Assembly: GCA_948146395.1 (NCBI GenBank)
Contig: OX411543.1
Location: forward strand, 61,250,176-61,314,175
DNA from: Fragum whitleyi
Lineage: Eukaryota; Mollusca; Bivalvia; Cardiida; Cardiidae
DNA length: 64,000 nucleotides
Direction: 5' to 3'
The position numbers were made by a program, and so were the translations under genes. Of the stretch, positions 39,901 through 43,251 are shown in pieces. Each line of letters opens with the position of its first letter. Within the stretch, counting starts at the first letter, position 1. Below the pieces are notes generated by a model. It ran no database searches. It was not told the origin of the DNA and saw only the letters and a list, made by a program, of their open reading frames with translations.

Positions 39901-41581
39901 TTTTGCCAAATCAACCTGAAATTTGATGAAATCTTGGACAAGTTAGAAATTTGTCAATTGGGGTAAAAACTATGTCATGGGGTCAAATCTCAGAAAAATC
40001 TTGTAGGCACTTTAGAGGCCACATGTTTTGCCCCATCAACTTTAAATTTGGTTAGAATGGTTGTCTAAATGAAATTTCGGAGGAGTTCAAATTTGGGTCA
40101 ACTTGGGCCAAAAACTAGGTTACAGGGTCAAATCTTAGAAAAATCTTGTGTGCACCATAAAGACCACATTTTTTGCCTGATCAACCTGAAATTTGGTCAG
40201 AATGATTGCCTTGATCAAATCTCGGACAAGTTTGAAATTGGATCTACTGGGGTCAAAAACTAGCTCACGTAGTCAAATCTTAGAAAATCTTGTATGCACA
40301 CTAGAGGCCACATTTTTTGTCCGATCAACCTAGAATTTGGTTAGAATGATTTTCTTGATAAAATCTCGGATGAGCTTGAAATTGGGTCAACTGGGGTCAA
40401 AAAATAGGTCACGTAGTCTAATCTTAGAAAATCTTGTATGCACTCTAGAGGCCAAATTTTTTGTCCGATCAACCTGAAATTTGGGTCAAAATGATTGAAT
40501 TGGTGCAATTTATGATGAGTTTGAAATCGGGTCAGCTGGGGTCTTAAACTAGGTCACGTAGTCAAATCATAGAAAAACCTATGTCAACCTGAAAATTGGC
40601 AAAAAGGATTCTAGTTGTATAGAAGCAACAGCATAGTTTAGCTTAGTGACATTCATTCATCATGCTTTTCTAAACCCACTTTTAAAAATTCTAGACAGTT
40701 CATTCAGATGAGCGATTTAGGGCAACTATGGCCCTCTTGTTGAGTGAGACTTGTTAAGGATTTCTGTGTGCAAATCATTTACATCATAAGTTACTTCCAT
40801 TCAATTGTTACATCTATAGTTTCTATAGCTACCCAGCTGTTGTCTAAAAGTTTTATATGACGACAAAAAGCCTGCATTCAAGATGAAAACTTAAGTCAAA
40901 TATTTTATATAATTATACCGGCATTAATCGTATACTTATTACTAACAGGGGGTGGTAGGGGGTAATTTGTCATACGTTTGCAAAGGTTTTAGCATCCTGA
41001 GCGCAGGACATGTTCTCAATGTAACAGAGATGTACAGTTAGTTACATCGTGAAATTGACATTCACCTCAATCAAAACTATTCTAAATTGCTCACTCAGCG
41101 CTCCATTCACTCATTCCAAACACTCACTCAAACCATTCAAAAACGATCAAACCCATTGAAAAATATAAAAGCAAGAACCTCATTCAAAATGATTTTTGAT
41201 AGAGAAAAATCGCGATTTCACCATCATAATTCAAATTGTTAGCGCCTCATAGGTTCTTGAAGAAATAGGAACCTATGTAATGAACTTGTATGCATATTTT
41301 ATTAAAGGGATGTAATTAATATCGCTAATTTTGTTCATCCAGAACAAAATTTGCGATATATGATTACCTCCCATTAATTGTACTCAAAACTCGCTCCACA
41401 CACTCATTCAATTACATTCTAAAATCATTCACCTTGTCAATTTCATGATGTTGTTAACTGTAATAGTTATTAGAGAAAAGCGAAAGTGGCATAAAATTGT
41501 GTAATTACCTCCTGATTCATGCTTTCATTTATTTCATTTCAGACACCAGGCTCCGTTGGACTGCACCAGATAGCTATATGA
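3874..41581 (+). CDS. WDR93: WDR93-like WD-repeat protein, 5'-incomplete multi-exon gene (overall span)
   Basis: Exons read by hand: 3874-3949, 4872-5098, 9438-9508, 10692-10769, 12999-13130, 15061-15274, 16094-16154, 22185-22229, 23472-23628, 24360-24552, 28902-29025, 32489-32521, 41543-41581 (TGA). From 4872 on, every junction is GT..AG and keeps frame, giving about 457 residues. Seen: WD40-type strands ending VVIWDKYMG and IVLWE, a second blade-like segment with PWEPIFALG, then a charged helical C-terminus. The combination VAVWWPGSNNL...KPDLVWP...IWDK is what I associate with WDR93, whose Chlamydomonas counterpart (FAP297/C1d-87) belongs to the C1d complex of the ciliary central apparatus; a role in motile cilia or sperm flagella is therefore inferred. 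Vertebrate WDR93 is longer (roughly 690 residues), so N-terminal exons probably lie left of the window or are unrecognised. The 3874 and 4872 exons do not match in phase, so one exon is missing between them or 3874 is wrong. Introns are filled with mobile elements. Identity not checked by alignment. Confidence 0.65.
4216..4630. mobile_element. TIR element with GGCCCGTTTTACTAA ends
   Basis: The left end GGCCCGTTTTACTAAGCTTC and the right end GAAGTTTAGTAAAACAGGCC are inverted copies; CCAGG at both outer edges may be a target-site duplication. The interior (4435-4545) holds repeated CCCATTTCGTC/T words and a T tract. Its left TIR supplies splice-like signals (see findings). Confidence 0.65.
4704..4785. 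mobile_element. Foldback repeat, AAGATCAGACTGCACA core
   Basis: CTAAGATCAGACTGCACA is followed at once by its reverse complement TGTGCAGTCTGATCTTAG. Related copies occur at 20818-20870, 33184-33226 and 46698-46742, with more decayed ones at 16930, 27340, 41950 and 61770. Confidence 0.65.
4872..5098 (+). CDS. WDR93: WDR93-like gene, exon DKEQLFMPVYSVHTG...
   Basis: Acceptor ATATAGCAG ending at 4871; donor GTAAGT at 5099. An in-frame TAG just upstream (4866-4868) sets the left limit. The exon encodes 75 residues plus two bases, including FTQAHLEMRKNVFDSIHENL and LPQDEENQAVQ, a probable helical linker before the WD repeats. The ATG at 4890 is internal, not a start. The two spare bases join correctly to the first base of the next exon (CA+G = Gln). 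Confidence 0.7.
5795..6191 (+). mobile_element. TTAA-flanked piggyBac-type MITE (A1), split by a pearl-like insertion
   Basis: Starts TTAACCTTTTCCTG and ends CAGCAAAGGGTTAA; contains the family's central palindrome GAAGAAATTGCTTGTCAGAA...TTTCTTCTTTT. The sequence is interrupted at about 5954-6125 by an unrelated element and resumes with AATGTTTTCTCAATCA. TTAA targets and CCC(T)-starting inverted ends are typical of piggyBac-derived MITEs. Confidence 0.75.
5954..6125 (+). mobile_element. Short pearl-like element (palindromic GCCCCCATATCGAGAGATCGGGGGC head)
   Basis: Begins TATGCCCCC with a GCCCCC...GGGGGC hairpin, then GTCCGTCTGTCTCTCTGTCC, and ends CACAAACACTTCTTGTTTTA. It is nested inside the TTAA MITE. 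The SVRPSVRPSVR-type open frame is the translated microsatellite. Sister copy at 27473. Confidence 0.7.
6305..6857 (+). mobile_element. Pearl-like element, CCACCTACGAAGTAGAGGGGGG head
   Basis: Head hairpin ACCCCCC...GGGGGGT enclosing CTACGAAGTAG, a GTCTGTCCGCCCGTCTG stretch, and three ~130-bp repeats (AACTCAAGAACCAAG..CCTA.AATCATGAAACTT...GACCCAAGGAAGTGCC). Ends in CAGTTCTAGATTTT. Copies at 43252 and (decayed) 11575. Confidence 0.7.
7242..8644 (+). mobile_element. Pearl-like element, CTCCACTGGCCGAAGGCCAG head, apparently full length
   Basis: Begins TTTTTAGCTCCACTGGCCGA with a GGCC/GGCC hairpin and TGTCCGTTTGCG. The body has about seven ~150-bp units (GACCCCCAAATATGGGCGTG...). An internal ...GGTCCTCTTGTTTTT end at about 8424 is followed by further sequence and a second end GGCCCTCTTGGGCCTCTTG, itself a small hairpin. 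Minus-strand frames in here are translated repeats. Confidence 0.75.
9056..9415. repeat. Dispersed AT-rich repeat, copy 1
   Basis: About 360 bp shared with 16545-16865 in the same orientation: GATATTGAATGAGTGGTCAT, ATCTATAAACAGATAAAAA, GATGACGAGTTTAATAAATT, and the TAATAACA...AACAGGGTTATTT tail. No coding capacity; class unknown. It abuts the exon at 9438. Confidence 0.6.
9438..9508 (+). CDS. WDR93: WDR93-like gene, exon YPNFHFLIPGRMLPMG...
   Basis: Acceptor TTATTCCAG ends at 9437; donor GTAAGTG at 9509. Reads YPNFHFLIPGRMLPMGLEQP then TLQ plus one base, open only in this frame. The Gly split across the junction (G+GA) leads straight into GRPTIVAVWW of the next exon. It begins immediately 3' of an AT-rich repeat (9056-9415). 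Confidence 0.75.
9855..10039 (-). mobile_element. SINE body on minus strand with tails on both sides
   Basis: 9855-9990 is the reverse complement of the SINE body seen at 46974 and 50846 (CCTAGCCTCCAGCTG, CTCACACCAGTACCACCA, AATGGATTCTGGTATTTCT). The left edge carries a reversed TTAAACCCCATTCAAAACAA tail; the right edge carries a forward CGTTAAACCTGTCCTCATTC tail. Confidence 0.6.
10130..10260 (+). repeat. Dispersed short repeat (GTATGCGCAAAGCAAAGAATC)
   Basis: Shares TTTCC.ACAATT...TATGCGCAAAGC, GAATCTGACCAGCCTGTGCA and TCCGCACA.TCTGACCAGAG with 49537-49640 and 57378-57592. The last copy has inverted ends GATTTCCAACAATTT/AAATTGTTGGAAATGTC, indicating a ~210-bp MITE. Confidence 0.55.
10692..10769 (+). 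CDS. WDR93: WDR93-like gene, exon RPTIVAVWWPGSNNL...
   Basis: Acceptor TTATCATAG ends at 10691; donor GTAAGC at 10770. Reads RPTIVAVWWPGSNNLIQYSL then IKTSK. The alternating hydrophobic residues followed by WW and a Gly/Asn turn look like two strands of a beta-propeller blade. This is one of the two segments I relied on to propose WDR93. Confidence 0.8.
11575..11852 (+). mobile_element. Decayed pearl-like fragment
   Basis: GGGATATATTGGTTTCACC, CTGTCTGTCTTTCTGTCC, AACTCTAGAACCAAATGGCC and ...TTCCCCTTTGAAACAGATCT match the 6305 family; the head hairpin is broken. Confidence 0.6.
11942..12848 (+). mobile_element. TIR element D1, TAGTCCGTTTGACTT ends (~907 bp)
   Basis: Left end TAGTCCGTTTGACTTTTATA (continuing to a GGACTAAC) and right end GTTGGTCCATATAGAAGTCA...AACGGACTATA are inverted copies of about 30 bp; TA may be the target duplication. 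No transposase-like frame. D2 (18335) is an inverted copy; D3 (35663) is a split copy. Confidence 0.75.
12999..13130 (+). CDS. WDR93: WDR93-like gene, WD40 blade exon ending IWDKYMG
   Basis: Acceptor TATATTTCAG ends at 12998; donor GTAAGA at 13131. Reads ETEFKPDLVWPSTCKITASE then VSDDTNIIALGLENGNVVIW and DKYMG. The IALGLENGNVVIWD segment is a canonical WD-repeat strand c/d with the terminal W-D dipeptide. It lies 150 bp downstream of a TIR element (11942-12848). Confidence 0.85.
13438..13514. mobile_element. Foldback element, GTAACTGCCTATA core (copy H3)
   Basis: GATGGCTCAGTGTGAAACAT, core TGTAACTGCCTATA...TATAGGCAGTTACA, right arm CTGCTGAGC. Same family as at 1481 and 3437. Confidence 0.7.
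13722..15040. mobile_element. Family B MITE (B1), interrupted by element C1
   Basis: 13722-13806 (GAAATAATAGCAG, ACTTGATAAGCTCACCGC) and 14572-15040 (TTCATTTCACCC...GCATTTTGTCTCATT...CAAAAGCTATATTTTC) are the two halves of the family seen intact at 22441, 36361 and 61108. C1 occupies the middle. The right half also carries a second CAAAAGC...ATATTTTCA palindrome arm at 14955. Confidence 0.65.
13811..14567. mobile_element. TIR element C1 (757 bp)
   Basis: Ends CGTTGGCTACGTTCTATAAG and its inverse ...CTTATAGAACGGAGCCGACG, flanked by TTAT on both sides (13807-13810, 14568-14571). About the same length as C2 (21290-22042) and in opposite orientation. Interior AT-rich with no transposase. Confidence 0.75.
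15061..15274 (+). CDS. WDR93: WDR93-like gene, large central exon
   Basis: Acceptor ATGAATTTAG ends at 15060; donor GTAAGT at 15275. It encodes about 71 residues: TQRGVVSVGDKVPVVQLKFL, a Pro/Tyr-rich loop (MYPQDTPSYPPYPTKVG), then AYLLAMCANSSMYCIPTGPG. The last part resembles a propeller strand pair; the Pro/Tyr loop would be an insertion on the propeller surface. The apparent ATG at 15051 lies in the intron. Splice phases (2 in, 2 out) match both neighbours. Confidence 0.8.
15313..15505. mobile_element. Palindromic MITE K1 (CAGAG...AGGGGGTA ends)
   Basis: Outer inverted repeats CAGAGGTCCAGATAAGAGGG and CCCTCTATCTGTAGCTCTG, inner ones AACCCTATGTTGTGGGTACT and GTACCAACAACATAGGGTTT. The same architecture recurs at 63732-63928 and partially at 24045-24235; only the inner core remains at 16320-16395, 9770-9830 and 54820-54875. 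Confidence 0.65.
15655..15785 (+). mobile_element. SINE 3' fragment
   Basis: GAGAAATACCAGGAATCCAT, TAAGGTGTTCTAGCC and a TGTAAAACTCAATTCAAAAC tail match the 3' half of the SINE at 46974. Confidence 0.5.
16094..16154 (+). CDS. WDR93: WDR93-like gene, exon PVESDDDTITVLQPF...
   Basis: Acceptor TTTGTTTTCAG ends at 16093; donor GTTTGT at 16155. Reads VESDDDTITVLQPFAIYPDM with the first codon (Pro) completed by the previous exon; ends in phase 0. The acidic turn and TITVLQPF strand fit a WD blade. The donor is weak but the phase matches the next exon (IVLWETTL). Confidence 0.7.
16545..16865. repeat. Dispersed AT-rich repeat, copy 2
   Basis: Same repeat as 9056-9415. Includes a small hairpin AAGGCTTTGCCAAGCCTT and GATGACGAGTTTAATAAATT. 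No coding capacity. Confidence 0.6.
17229..17981 (+). mobile_element. Decayed pearl-like element
   Basis: The 3' end AGGTGAGCAATATAGGACTG then CATGGTCCTCTTGTTT equals the ends at 32418 and 35372. The 5' boundary is unclear. The interior reads as single-copy sequence within this window. Confidence 0.45.
18335..19258 (-). mobile_element. TIR element D2 (inverted copy of D1)
   Basis: Ends TCTGTTTGACTTCTATATGG and CCATATAGAAGTCAAACAGA. The interior follows D1 in reverse (TTTCATTTATTTATTTCTGAGA at the right end matches D1's left end). About 920 bp. Confidence 0.75.
19909..20076 (+). mobile_element. Short pearl-like element (GCCCCCGATAGGGAGGC head)
   Basis: Starts TTTATGCCCCCGATAGGGAG, then CTTGTCCGTCCGTCCGTCTG, AACTTTAACATTGGCCATAA, GGTGTCGGGGGCATTGTCAT and the end ACAGTGACAGCTCTTGTT. 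A near-identical copy is at 30790-30970. The RPSVRLSVRPSVR open frame is translated microsatellite. Confidence 0.75.
20800..20900. repeat. Foldback repeat, AAGATCAGACTGCACA core (copy)
   Basis: CTAAGATCAGACTGCACA...TGTGCAGACTGATCTTAG palindrome with the TCTGTCTGCAAAAG right flank seen also after the 4704 copy. Confidence 0.55.
21290..22042. mobile_element. TIR element C2 (753 bp)
   Basis: Ends CGTCGGCTCCGTTCTATAAG and ...TCCTTATAGAAAGGAGCCGACG; flanked by ATAT (21286-21289 and 22043-22046). Inverted relative to C1. No transposase frame, so non-autonomous; the 4-bp A/T target duplication and the TIR do not let me assign a superfamily. Confidence 0.8.
22185..22229 (+). CDS. WDR93: WDR93-like gene, short exon IVLWETTLTTVLHNF
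   Basis: Acceptor CATTCACGCAG ends at 22184. The 15 codons IVLWETTLTTVLHNF are a typical WD terminal strand followed by the next blade's first strand. The donor is assumed at GTTGGT (22230), which is weak; the frame stays open to a TAG near 22290, so the 3' boundary is uncertain. Phase 0 at both ends fits its neighbours. Confidence 0.6.
22262..22345 (+). mobile_element. tRNA-like SINE head fragment
   Basis: CTCTGGCTCAGTGGTTAGCG is a typical tRNA D-arm/A-box sequence. It is followed by a degenerate anticodon region and no recognisable B-box or body. Lies just 3' of the exon at 22185. Confidence 0.35.
22441..22840 (-). mobile_element. Family B MITE (B2)
   Basis: TCTTTAATGCTTTTTGGTGG ... CACCGCAAAAGTAGTGAAAT ... 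TCTGACGTCATCTATGCGGG ... then the palindrome TGAACAACAAAAGCCATATT/...TTTTGTTGTTCACTCAATG. Reverse orientation to B5 (61108). Non-coding. Confidence 0.75.
23060..23471 (+). repeat. Tandem duplications of exon plus upstream intron (pseudo-exons)
   Basis: Two decayed copies of the 5' part of the exon at 23472. Copy 1 starts CTGCTGTCTGTTACAAGAAA at about 23172 and is frame-broken and truncated. Copy 2 starts CTGCTGACTGTTGCAAGAAA at about 23274; it is open for about 33 codons but has no donor and runs into a repeat. Each is preceded by a CTCTCAT.(A/G)AG acceptor-like sequence. A ~90-bp module (GGAAACC..GGTTAACATTGTC) lies at about 23070 and 23365. Confidence 0.65.
23472..23628 (+). CDS. WDR93: WDR93-like gene, exon LLTVTRKGGIEVRDTML...
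   Basis: Acceptor CTCTCATTAAG ends at 23471; donor GTAGGT at 23629. Reads LLTVTRKGGIEVRDTMLGKI, then LLQIKLPEGFEITSPWEPIF and ALGDNGKQLFVK plus one base. Residues form two hydrophobic strands and the PWEPIFALG-G-LFVKG pattern of a propeller blade. Two decayed copies of its 5' part lie immediately upstream (about 23172 and 23274), so this is the intact member of a local triplication. Confidence 0.8.
24045..24235. mobile_element. Palindromic MITE, K family (partial)
   Basis: AACCCAATGTTGTTGGAACT...GTCTAGTCGAGAC...GAGTACCTACAACACAGAGTTT is the inner palindrome of K1; flanked by AAGATTTTAGA on both sides. Outer ends are degraded. Confidence 0.5.
24360..24552 (+). CDS. WDR93: WDR93-like gene, exon ending ...TIEQRVDALLADR
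   Basis: Acceptor CATCTTGTAG ends at 24359; donor GTATGG at 24553. Encodes an acidic/serine linker (VEEDSSEMDGSSSQLQNG), a strand SVFVYQLRSFPTLDEYW, then a basic, helical EQRVDALLAD. It marks the end of the propeller region and the start of the alpha-helical tail. In and out phases match. Confidence 0.8.
24692..25676 (+). mobile_element. Pearl-like element (first of a head-to-tail pair)
   Basis: Starts TTTTTAGCTCCACTGGCCGA, followed by TGTCTGTTGTGCGTCTGTCC. Holds about six ~140-bp units (CTCCTCCCAAACCATTGGGC...). It has no 3' terminus because the next element's head begins immediately. Confidence 0.7.
25677..27315 (+). mobile_element. Pearl-like element (second of pair), complete, carrying a SINE
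   Basis: New head TTTTTAGCTCCATTGGCTGA with CGTCCGTCTGTCCGAGCGTC. The body shifts to a different ~150-bp unit (CGGATGAAAAATATGTATAT...GGGCGGAGGTCATTTCTCTA), about six copies. The 3' end is GTGATACAGGCCCTCTTGGG then CCTCTTGTTT. A SINE sits near the 3' end. Confidence 0.75.
26940..27172 (+). mobile_element. 5'-truncated SINE with target-site duplication
   Basis: CGACGGCGGCACTCATTCTT through the TTAACTCCATTCAATCAATC tail. Flanked by AACATCCGCAGAGCC (from 26938) and AACATCCGCAGAACC (from 27166), a clear ~15-bp duplication. Inserted in the pearl-like element above. Confidence 0.8.
27473..27762 (+). mobile_element. Short pearl-like element (GCCCCCGTATCGAGAGATCGGGGGC head)
   Basis: Head hairpin GCCCCC...GGGGGC, GTCCGTCTGTCTGTCCGTCC, a central GGTCAAGGTCA repeat, 3' CACAAACACATCTTGTTTTA. 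Longer sister of the insert at 5954. Confidence 0.75.
28089..28445 (+). mobile_element. Family B MITE (B4)
   Basis: GATAATCATTTGTTTTAGTG, GTGAACAACAAAAGCTATAT, AAATATAGCTTTTGTTGTTC, AGACAAAATGTGAGC, TAGTGACATCACTTATTTGG, TTATCTACTGTTTTATCTC match B5 in order. The TGACGTCA sites are mutated here. Confidence 0.65.
28902..29025 (+). CDS. WDR93: WDR93-like gene, coiled-coil-like exon
   Basis: Acceptor TTTATTACAG ends at 28901; donor GTAAGT at 29026. Reads LSKQEARKNRLQERWTLLKD then EVEKIHELKSMANLYRSTQV. It is highly charged with heptad-like leucines, consistent with a short coiled coil. The frame stays open upstream to 28786, but those codons precede the acceptor and are Lys/Glu low-complexity intron sequence. 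Confidence 0.75.
30790..30970 (+). mobile_element. Short pearl-like element (GCCCCCGATAGGGAGGC head), second copy
   Basis: Near-identical to 19909-20076, including CTTACAGTGACAGCTCTTGT at the 3' end; differs mainly in the length of the GTCC/GTCT tract. Confidence 0.75.
30971..31115 (+). mobile_element. Decayed SINE fragment
   Basis: ACAAATGGGTGGATAACCTT, AAGCAGCTTAAGGCTAGGGA, GAGAAATACATACTAGAAAT and CCATTGTTAGGTCCTC parallel the SINE body. No tail or duplication seen. Confidence 0.5.
31439..31522 (+). mobile_element. Pearl-like 5' fragment
   Basis: TTTTAGCTACATTTGCTGAA, TATTGTCACGAGAC and GTGTGTCCTTTTGTTC are a decayed head of the CTCCACTGGCC family, immediately upstream of the next element. 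Confidence 0.45.
31525..32418 (+). mobile_element. Pearl-like element, GCTCACCTGAGCAC head
   Basis: Head palindrome AGCTCACCTGAGCACAAAGT / GTGCTCAAGGTGAGCT, then GTCTGTCGTCCGTCGTCC. Body units contain AACCAGAAGGCAGACAGCTT and GGTATGTAGCATCATCTAGT. The 3' end is GGTGAGCGATCTAGGACCAT then ...CCTCTTGTT. Confidence 0.75.
32489..32521 (+). CDS. WDR93: WDR93-like gene, 11-codon microexon
   Basis: Acceptor TCATGATATAG ends at 32488; donor GTATGA at 32522. Reads DLQPIQNPFYQ, phase 0 on both sides, linking the coiled-coil exon to the terminal exon. Support is splice-site shape and phase; the short length means a chance match cannot be excluded. Confidence 0.55.
32779..32846. mobile_element. Foldback element, half-decayed (copy H4)
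   Basis: The right arm ATAGGGAGTTACAACTGTTT then TACGCTGAGCCAT is intact; the left arm is eroded. Uses GGGAGTTAC rather than GGCAGTTAC, like the copy at 49931. Confidence 0.55.
33335..33557 (-). mobile_element. TTAA-flanked piggyBac-type MITE (A2), intact
   Basis: TTAACCCTTTGCTGTTTAAT ... GAAGAAATTGCTTCTGACAA / GCAATTTCTTCTTTTTCCAC ... ACAGGAAAGGGTTAA. About 220 bp with TTAA at both ends. Confidence 0.8.
33654..33924 (+). mobile_element. tRNA-derived SINE, near full length
   Basis: Degenerate tRNA head (CGCCGTCATTACACAGTTGG, AGTCCAGGGTTCAATTTC), body GTTGATAACCGTAGACCTAT, GGAGGCTAGGAAAGGATGTG, TGAGAAATACCAGGAATCCA, and the tail GTAAAACCCATTCAAACAAA. Confidence 0.75.
34045..34124 (+). mobile_element. 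Pearl-like 3' fragment abutting the next element
   Basis: TGATATCCAAG, GAGACTCAGTCGAGGGATTT and AGGACAATCATGGTCATCTT then GTTTTT equal the 3' end of the 31525 element. The next element's head starts at once (34125). Confidence 0.6.
34125..35372 (+). mobile_element. Pearl-like element, GCTCACCTGAGCAC head, long copy
   Basis: Head AGCTCACCTGAGCACGAAGT with its inverse, then GTCCGTCATCAGTCGTGCGT. About six body units of ~150 bp (CAGACAGCTTTCATATTTGG, TGTTCATATCAAGACCCTGG). End CTAGGACCATCTTGGTCCTC then TTGTT. Confidence 0.75.
35828..37340. repeat. TATATG/CATATA-word element with family B MITE inside
   Basis: 35828-36085 and 37195-37340 consist of many short inverted words (CATATAAG, CTTATATG, CCATATATG, GGGACTTATATG) with AGATCT.TGTCCCATATAA-like outer ends. 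The centre is non-repetitive apart from the B copy at 36361. Probably the two ends of one TIR element. Confidence 0.5.
36361..36766 (-). mobile_element. Family B MITE (B3)
   Basis: TCTTTAATGCTTTTCGGTGG, CTCACCGCAAAAGCAGTGAA, two TGACGTCA sites (36482-36489, 36510-36517), TTTCACATTTTGTCTCATTT, then a shortened central palindrome and AAACAAACGATTATCCTCT. Confidence 0.75.
37347..38263 (+). mobile_element. Pearl-like element, 3'-truncated
   Basis: Head TTAGCTCCACTGGCTGGCCT, GTCCGTCGTGCGTCTGTCTG, then six ~150-bp units of the 7242 type. It stops within a unit (ACTTTACCAGAATG) where the D3 sequence resumes; no CTCTTGTT end. Confidence 0.7.
39298..39544 (+). mobile_element. Short pearl-like element (GCCATTTGGCAAAGGGG head)
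   Basis: Small head hairpin GCCATTTGGC, GTCTCCGTCCATCATTCCGT, AACTTGAAACTTTATAGGTG and the end GTTTGACATGGCTCTTGTTT. Single copy in the window. Confidence 0.5.
39775..40742 (+). mobile_element. Pearl-like element with ~120-bp CAACCTGAAATTTGG repeats
   Basis: GTCCATCGTCCGTGGTGC and CAACGTCCGTCGTCTGTC near the start. About six units of TAGAGGCCACATTTTTTG..CGATCAACCTGAAATTTGGT...GGGTCAACTGGGGTCAAAAA. End GCGATTTAGGGCAACTATGG then CCCTCTTGTT. Preceded by a family F fragment (39670-39770). Confidence 0.65.
41030..41465 (+). mobile_element. Family F TIR element (F1), intact
   Basis: TACAGTTAGTTACATCGTGA...AATTGACA and TTGTCAATTTCATGATGTTG...TTAACTGTA ends. The interior has CATTC-rich subterminal words and a central palindrome ATCGCTAATTTTGTTCATCC/GAACAAAATTTGCGATAT. 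About 430 bp. Full or interrupted relatives at 53325 and 55825; partials at 39670, 42766, 50369, 56305, 58947 and 63486. Confidence 0.75.
41543..41581 (+). CDS. WDR93: WDR93-like gene, terminal coding exon with stop
   Basis: Acceptor TTATTTCATTTCAG ends at 41542. Reads TPGSVGLHQIAI then TGA at 41579-41581. The acceptor has a long pyrimidine tract and the phase fits the preceding microexon. A 9-kb intron full of nested repeats separates them, so this is the least certain internal assignment with respect to the gene's true end. Confidence 0.5.
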   Translation, partial: TPGSVGLHQIAI

Positions 41582-41619
41582 GTAACTTGGAGTCAAACTG
41601 ACCATTCCGTTGTATATAC

Positions 41620-41917
41620 ATTTTAAGCTCGGCTGTTTTCGGAGGAAACCATAGGTATTGCTATAGCCTCCGTGTCGTTGTTGTCGTTGTCGTCGTCGTG
41701 CGAAAACTTTGACATTTTGTTATATCTCTGGTTCTACTGAAGGCATTCACTTGAAACTTGGCACACATGTTCACCATCAAAAGAGCAACCTATACTATCA
41801 AGGGGGTAACTCTTGATGCATTTTGTTTAAATTATGCCCCTTTTTCGACTTAGATTTTCTCCCACCATCCAGCACTCGTCAGCCGAGCGTAGGCACCCGC
41901 AGGCGGTGCTCTTGTTT
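41620..41917 (+). mobile_element. Short pearl-like element (GTCGTTGTCGTCGTCG tract)
   Basis: TTTCGGAGGAAACC...AGCCTCCG head hairpin-like pairing, a TGTCGTTGTTGTCGTTGTCG microsatellite, AGGGGGTAACTCTTGATGCA, end GCAGGCGGTGCTCTTGTTTC. A 3' remnant of the same family lies at about 8655-8702. Confidence 0.55.
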
Positions 41918-42342
41918 CTATACATTCTGACCCTTGATAATGTGTCTTGAAGTTTTGCACATAGTGCAGTCTGATCATAGCCTACACTACCTGCTTCTAC
42001 GAAACAATTGTTAGAAGAACTAGTCACAGACTGGCTGAAACACCCTACAAATAAGCTTTACGTTCGAAACATAATTGAAACAAAATTTTTATTAAGCAGA
42101 AAAAGGGGGAAGATTATTTCTTTTCAAACTTCACTCGTGTTTGCCTGCAACCCTTCCAGTGCCAGTTTATATTACAGAAAATCGGGAATCTTCAGTTAAG
42201 AAGTTCAGAATCTGTACCGGTTGTAAATTATTTTGAGTTTGAATATTTTCTGAAAGCATTCTGTCTGTCATAAATTTCTGTGATATATTTATTTTACATT
42301 AAGAATTAATACTGTCATATAATACATGTTTTGTTGGAGAAA

Positions 42343-42348
42343 AATAAA
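42343..42348 (+). promoter_or_regulatory. Candidate poly(A) signal for the WDR93-like gene
   Basis: AATAAA followed within about 30 bases by a T/GT-rich stretch (42360-42378). It lies about 760 bp after the proposed stop and would leave a pearl-like fragment (41620-41917) inside the 3' UTR. No closer canonical AATAAA was seen. Positional support only. Confidence 0.3.
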
Positions 42349-42765
42349 TTTATGAATGCTATTTTTTTGAGTGTGCTGCCTTACTTTCTTGGCACATGAA
42401 ATTTCAAGAGGCTTCCAAAGTGGTAAATACTTCGAAATTTTAAACTGGGAGTCCATAGCTCGAACGAAAGGCGCCATTTGTGAAAAATCGTCATTGGAGG
42501 AAAACTGTCGAAACTTCAGTTTGAATGATTAACGGTTGTATTTGCTAGTTTGTGTTTAGCTGGTTCGTACAGAAATCGTTTTAAGTTGTGTAATCAAAAG
42601 TCACAACACTATACTTGATTTACAAGTACTCTGCTGCATCCATCCCACTCAAATCATGCAAATCGCTACAAAAACAAAATTTGTTCAAAGTGTTCCTGAT
42701 AATATTCACTGGCGTAAATGTAGAGGCTTGTGTCTTATTGATCCGCAAAAACTGGTGCAAATGCA

Positions 42766-43130
42766 GTCATAGTTATATCGTGAAGTTTACATGCACTTCG
42801 ATCAAAACCATTACATGCACTTCGATCAAAACCATTACATGCACTTCGATCAAAACCATTATTAGTTGCACGCCATGCGCTCCACTTTCAATGGAGTAAT
42901 ACACTATCACTAATTTCGACCTATTGGGTACCAATTTAGTTTCTGTACAGTTAATCACAACATGAAATGACAATCCCCTCGATCGAAACCATTCAAAATC
43001 ATTCGCTTGGCAGCCTTACCATTAATTTCAAATTCTCCAATCACTCAAAAACGTTCCAAAATTGTTCAAAGATGTTTTAGAATCTTTCAAAATGATCAAC
43101 ATTTAGATCAAATGGATCAAATGATTGCTT
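42766..43130 (+). repeat. Two family F fragments, the first with a 24-bp x3 tandem repeat
   Basis: AGTTATATCGTGAAGTTTAC and CAGTTAATCACAACATGAAA are two F-type left ends. The 24-bp unit ACATGCACTTCGATCAAAAC(CATT) is repeated exactly three times at 42787-42858, giving an in-frame 8-residue repeat in two frames that is not evidence of coding. Confidence 0.6.
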
Positions 43131-43251
43131 GATGACTGGTGTTGATTTTGAAGCGTCTGATTTGACCGTGAAGACAAAAAATCAGAAAAATACGTAGAAT
43201 TTATCAAAGGGGGTAAAAATATCGCTATTTCGTCCAATTGAACGAGCTTAT

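Noticed and set aside
42615..42899. Protein with CTSIKTIT repeats
   Set aside because: Produced by an exact 24-bp x3 repeat within a family F fragment; no splice context.
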